Made by a program: the position numbers and the translations under genes. This document shows, one piece after another, positions 61,581-64,000 of a stretch of DNA of 64,000 bases. The stretch comes from Anaerolineae bacterium (GTDB taxonomy: Bacteria > Chloroflexota > Anaerolineae > Anaerolineales > E44-bin32). Positions within the stretch are counted from its first letter, which is position 1. Each line of letters starts with the position of its first letter. The notes beneath the pieces were generated by a model that saw only the letters and a program-made list of their open reading frames with translations, was not told the DNA's origin and ran no database searches. The DNA lies in the NCBI GenBank assembly GCA_011174825.1, contig DUEZ01000075.1, positions 62,001 to 126,000 on the forward strand, written 5' to 3'.

Positions 61581-62731
61581 AAACCTTGGAAGCGGAAATC
61601 ATAACCATCGGGACCGAGCTCTTACTGGGGGAACTTGTCGACACGAACACCCGCAGGATTGCGCACGCTTTGCGTGACATTGGTCTCGATTTGTATCGCA
61701 CATCTACCGTTGGTGATAACGCTGAGCGTATCGCACAAGCAATACGCGAGAGTATCTCCAGAGCGCAGGTGGTGATCACAACGGGAGGGTTGGGCCCGAC
61801 CGTGGACGACCCCACCCGAGAAGGGATTGCACTGGCATTCGGAGTGCCTAATGAATATCGACCGGAATTATGGGAACAGATCCAAGAGCGATTCGAGCGG
61901 TTTGGACACACACCCACAGAGAACAATCGACGACAGGCTTTTATCCCCCGAGGGGCGACGGCGATTGAGAACCCCATCGGTACTGCCCCAGCGTTCATGA
62001 TGGTTGAGGAGGAAAGCGTCGTCATCGCGTTACCTGGAGTCCCAGCGGAGATGCAGCACCTGCTGGAGGGTTTTGTCCTACCCTTCCTGCAAGAGCAATT
62101 GAAGTTAAGCGGCATGATCAAAACACGCTTACTTCGCACTTCGGGCGTAGGTGAGTCCTGGTTGGATGACCACATCGGCGATCTCGAGCATCTCAGCAAT
62201 CCCACGGTTGGATTGGCCGCTCATCCAGGTCGGGTAGACATACGGATAACCGCGAAAGCAGCGACGCCTGAAGCTGCAGAGGAGATGATCGAGCAGGTCA
62301 GTTCGACTATCCGTGAAAGACTGGGGGATGTCATCTATGGGCTTGACGATGCGAGCTTGGAGGAGGTCGCCCTGGATTCGGTCACCGAGCGTGGGTGGCG
62401 ACTGGTGGTTCTCGAAGCTGGCACCGGCGGCGTGATCGCAGCCGGTTTCTCAGATCACGGATCAGGGTTTGCTGGGGGACAAGTCCTGCCTCTCCCAGAA
62501 GAGGATCAAGATTTGGGGAAAGCCTTAATCGATCTTCAGAGTGAACTCTCAGCCGAGGTTGGATTGGCGCTGGCTTTGAAGTCTGAGGGAGAACGGCACG
62601 TCATCGAGGTCATCTTCCGTACCCCCGATGGGGAAAAATACCTCGAGCGTTCTTACGGTGGTCCGCCCACCTACGCTCCCGAGTGGGCCTTAAGTTTGGC
62701 CGCCAACCTGATCCGGCGTCGATTGTCTTGA
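61577..62731 (+). CDS. cinA: CinA-like protein with altered amidase domain
   Basis: The N-terminal MoaB/COG1058 domain, linked to ADP-ribose or NAD-derivative pyrophosphatase activity, is intact: AEIITIGTELLLGELVDTNTRRIA, VVITTGGLGPTVDDPTREGIA and VVIALPGVPAEMQHLLEG. The C-terminal domain aligns with nicotinamide-nucleotide amidase (PncC), but the usual ESCTGG motif reads EAGTGG, and the following region is short and acidic. The amidase is probably inactive or changed in specificity. The 384-residue length is a little below the usual 410-420. Confidence 0.9.
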   Translation: MKTLEAEIITIGTELLLGELVDTNTRRIAHALRDIGLDLYRTSTVGDNAERIAQAIRESISRAQVVITTGGLGPTVDDPTREGIALAFGVPNEYRPELWEQIQERFERFGHTPTENNRRQAFIPRGATAIENPIGTAPAFMMVEEESVVIALPGVPAEMQHLLEGFVLPFLQEQLKLSGMIKTRLLRTSGVGESWLDDHIGDLEHLSNPTVGLAAHPGRVDIRITAKAATPEAAEEMIEQVSSTIRERLGDVIYGLDDASLEEVALDSVTERGWRLVVLEAGTGGVIAAGFSDHGSGFAGGQVLPLPEEDQDLGKALIDLQSELSAEVGLALALKSEGERHVIEVIFRTPDGEKYLERSYGGPPTYAPEWALSLAANLIRRRLS

Positions 62732-62908
62732 CAGACCTTCCTCTACCTCACTATACGTTCTGTTGTCCTATACGATCCTGACTGAACATTTCCCGGTGCG
62801 CATTCCACGCTACGATCTGCTTCAGCAAGGCTAATACCACTACAAGTTGATATTCCACAATAAGCTGAAAAATGACTTTAAGGGCACAAGACCAACAACA
62901 ATCTCTTT
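62732..62908. other. Intergenic stretch between convergent genes
   Basis: 177 bases without a convincing hairpin, repeat or gene. Confidence 0.4.
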
Positions 62909-64000
62909 TTAATGAACAAATAACAATCGTATCATCCCCTCATCCGATACGGGCCATAGCTTGAGGTAATTGTCCACGCCAGATTCTATCCATTCGGAAA
63001 GCACAGGATTGATCTCGTACCGTGAATCCACATAAATTGCGCGTATCTCTTCACACTTCAGCCATTCGTGGAAATCATCAGAGGACATCTCCTCAATTGG
63101 CGTTCTTGACATCAGAAAATCTCTCATTCCCGCGGCAACAGCAGGAGATGGAAACGGCACAAGCACCCATGAATCTGAGGGAAGTTCCGCTTGCATGGCA
63201 TGGATCGCTTGTTGCTCAGGATAATTCCGAAGTGAAGGGTAATTTGGGAAGGTATATGAACCTCGTAGGATTACACCTGCTACCAGAAGCAGCATGAGTG
63301 AGAGGGTCTCTGCCTCAATGGGAGACCGTATTCTTAGCCGAATAATCCAGGCAAGTGCGAAGACACAAGCAGTAATGAATCCCCCCATCATAAATGCCAA
63401 CTTATTATCTACATATCCATATAACGCAAACGTGATTACGACAAGAAGTTGAACACCCCTTTGACGGTTGGATACATTGGAGTTAAATATATCGCTTATA
63501 CCGATCGAGCCGACAATCAGAGGAATGTAACAAATTTGCGGGATGAAATGCAAGGTCAGGAATCCCAACGAGACAACAGGCTGGAGCGACCATAAGAACA
63601 TGATTCCAAGAACATGCAATGCACGTTTGCGAATCAATACATAAACTCCCCAGAGCGCAAAAAGAAAAAGAACTGGACCAATCCTTTTTCCAAAGAAATC
63701 CAAGTACATGGATGGGATCCTCTTTGCGTTTGCTATGATGCGAAGCCCGAAAGCCGATGGATTCCGCAGGATAGCACGGATAACTGATCCTCGGTTTTCT
63801 TCCTTCGTCCCAAACAATCTCCGGGTTTCTTGTATCGCTTCATCAAAATCTCCTCCTGTCGATACAGGTTGATTCACTTCAAATGATTCGTACGACTTGG
63901 TACCTATACCAAGATCAAAGGTCCCTGAGGAGATACGATGGACAAGGACAAAAAATCCGAATATCACCACACTGGGCAGGAGCGACGCTATCAGAAGTCT
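62909..64000 (-). CDS. GT-C-type membrane glycosyltransferase-like protein (5' end cut by window)
   Basis: The frame remains open to the window edge, and the residues upstream of the GTG at 63970 are hydrophobic (LLIASLLPSVV), so the gene continues to the right. At least six further membrane segments are visible (IGPVLFLFALWGVYVLI, LHVLGIMFLWSLQPVVSL, GVQLLVVITFALYGYV and others), followed by a C-terminal extracytoplasmic domain of about 110 residues (SDSWVLVPFPSP, CEEIRAIYVDSRY). This is the layout of PMT/ArnT-like glycosyltransferases. The catalytic N-terminal loop is outside the window, so the assignment is tentative. Confidence 0.6.
   Translation of the reverse strand, partial: RLLIASLLPSVVIFGFFVLVHRISSGTFDLGIGTKSYESFEVNQPVSTGGDFDEAIQETRRLFGTKEENRGSVIRAILRNPSAFGLRIIANAKRIPSMYLDFFGKRIGPVLFLFALWGVYVLIRKRALHVLGIMFLWSLQPVVSLGFLTLHFIPQICYIPLIVGSIGISDIFNSNVSNRQRGVQLLVVITFALYGYVDNKLAFMMGGFITACVFALAWIIRLRIRSPIEAETLSLMLLLVAGVILRGSYTFPNYPSLRNYPEQQAIHAMQAELPSDSWVLVPFPSPAVAAGMRDFLMSRTPIEEMSSDDFHEWLKCEEIRAIYVDSRYEINPVLSEWIESGVDNYLKLWPVSDEGMIRLLFVH

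Overview
The window reads as a piece of a Chloroflexota chromosome, most likely class Anaerolineae. This is inferred from gene content, not from a marker phylogeny. Supporting signs are a topoisomerase I with an extra N-terminal zinc-ribbon, the order alaS / baseplate-J-like membrane protein / ruvX / mltG, small palindromic repeats with GTAGGGGC ends scattered between operons, and many lipoproteins and ABC transporters with no outer-membrane machinery. Base composition is near 50% GC and even. I see no prophage, insertion sequence, integrase or CRISPR array.

Layout. 1-2013: 3' part of mnmA and three small envelope-type genes. 7876-2196 (minus): an operon of SCP2-like lipid-binding protein, GMC oxidoreductase, AOR-family tungsten enzyme and the NAD(P)HX repair enzyme Nnr. 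8013: greA with a clear promoter. 14302-8622 (minus): dprA, manC, topA and a two-helix membrane protein. 14463-16926: thioesterase, M29 aminopeptidase and tRNA-Asp(GTC). 17355-27429: a type VII (ESX/WXG100) secretion-like locus. 27685-35464: alaS, J-like protein, ruvX, mltG and an S9 peptidase. 35958-37988: a subtilisin-like protease followed by a stand-alone propeptide-like protein. 38243-41737: pyrimidine-nucleoside phosphorylase, and an MTA/SAH-type deaminase fused to a CYTH domain. 41802-48682: mutS, divergent from a glucokinase / oligopeptide ABC operon. 48942-50242: miaA and yraN. 50837: cyclic-nucleotide-binding protein. 51876-57465: a branched-chain amino acid (Liv) ABC operon behind a structured leader. 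57596-62731: proC with a long leader, then an ornithine-cyclodeaminase-like gene, a FAD amine oxidase and cinA. The end cuts a membrane glycosyltransferase-like gene.

The most interesting system is the type VII-like locus. On the minus strand, three WXG100-type proteins precede an EccC/EssC-type protein with three FtsK ATPase cassettes. Divergently on the plus strand lie a 515-residue protein with a WXG100-like N-terminus and a zinc-metallopeptidase HExxH motif, a translationally coupled membrane-anchored beta-propeller, an EspG-like protein, and a fusion of a YukD/EsaB ubiquitin-like domain with an FHA domain. The known membrane subunits of actinobacterial (EccB, EccD, EccE, mycosin) and firmicute (EsaA, EssA, EssB) systems are absent here. 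The locus therefore looks like a reduced or diverged type VII system with its own candidate protease effector.

Three other themes stand out. Two long leaders carry hairpins of the CACCTCCC/GGGAGGTG type, upstream of proC and upstream of the Liv operon. Several unusual fusions or protein pairs are present. At least five families of intergenic palindromic repeats fill most of the gene-free stretches.
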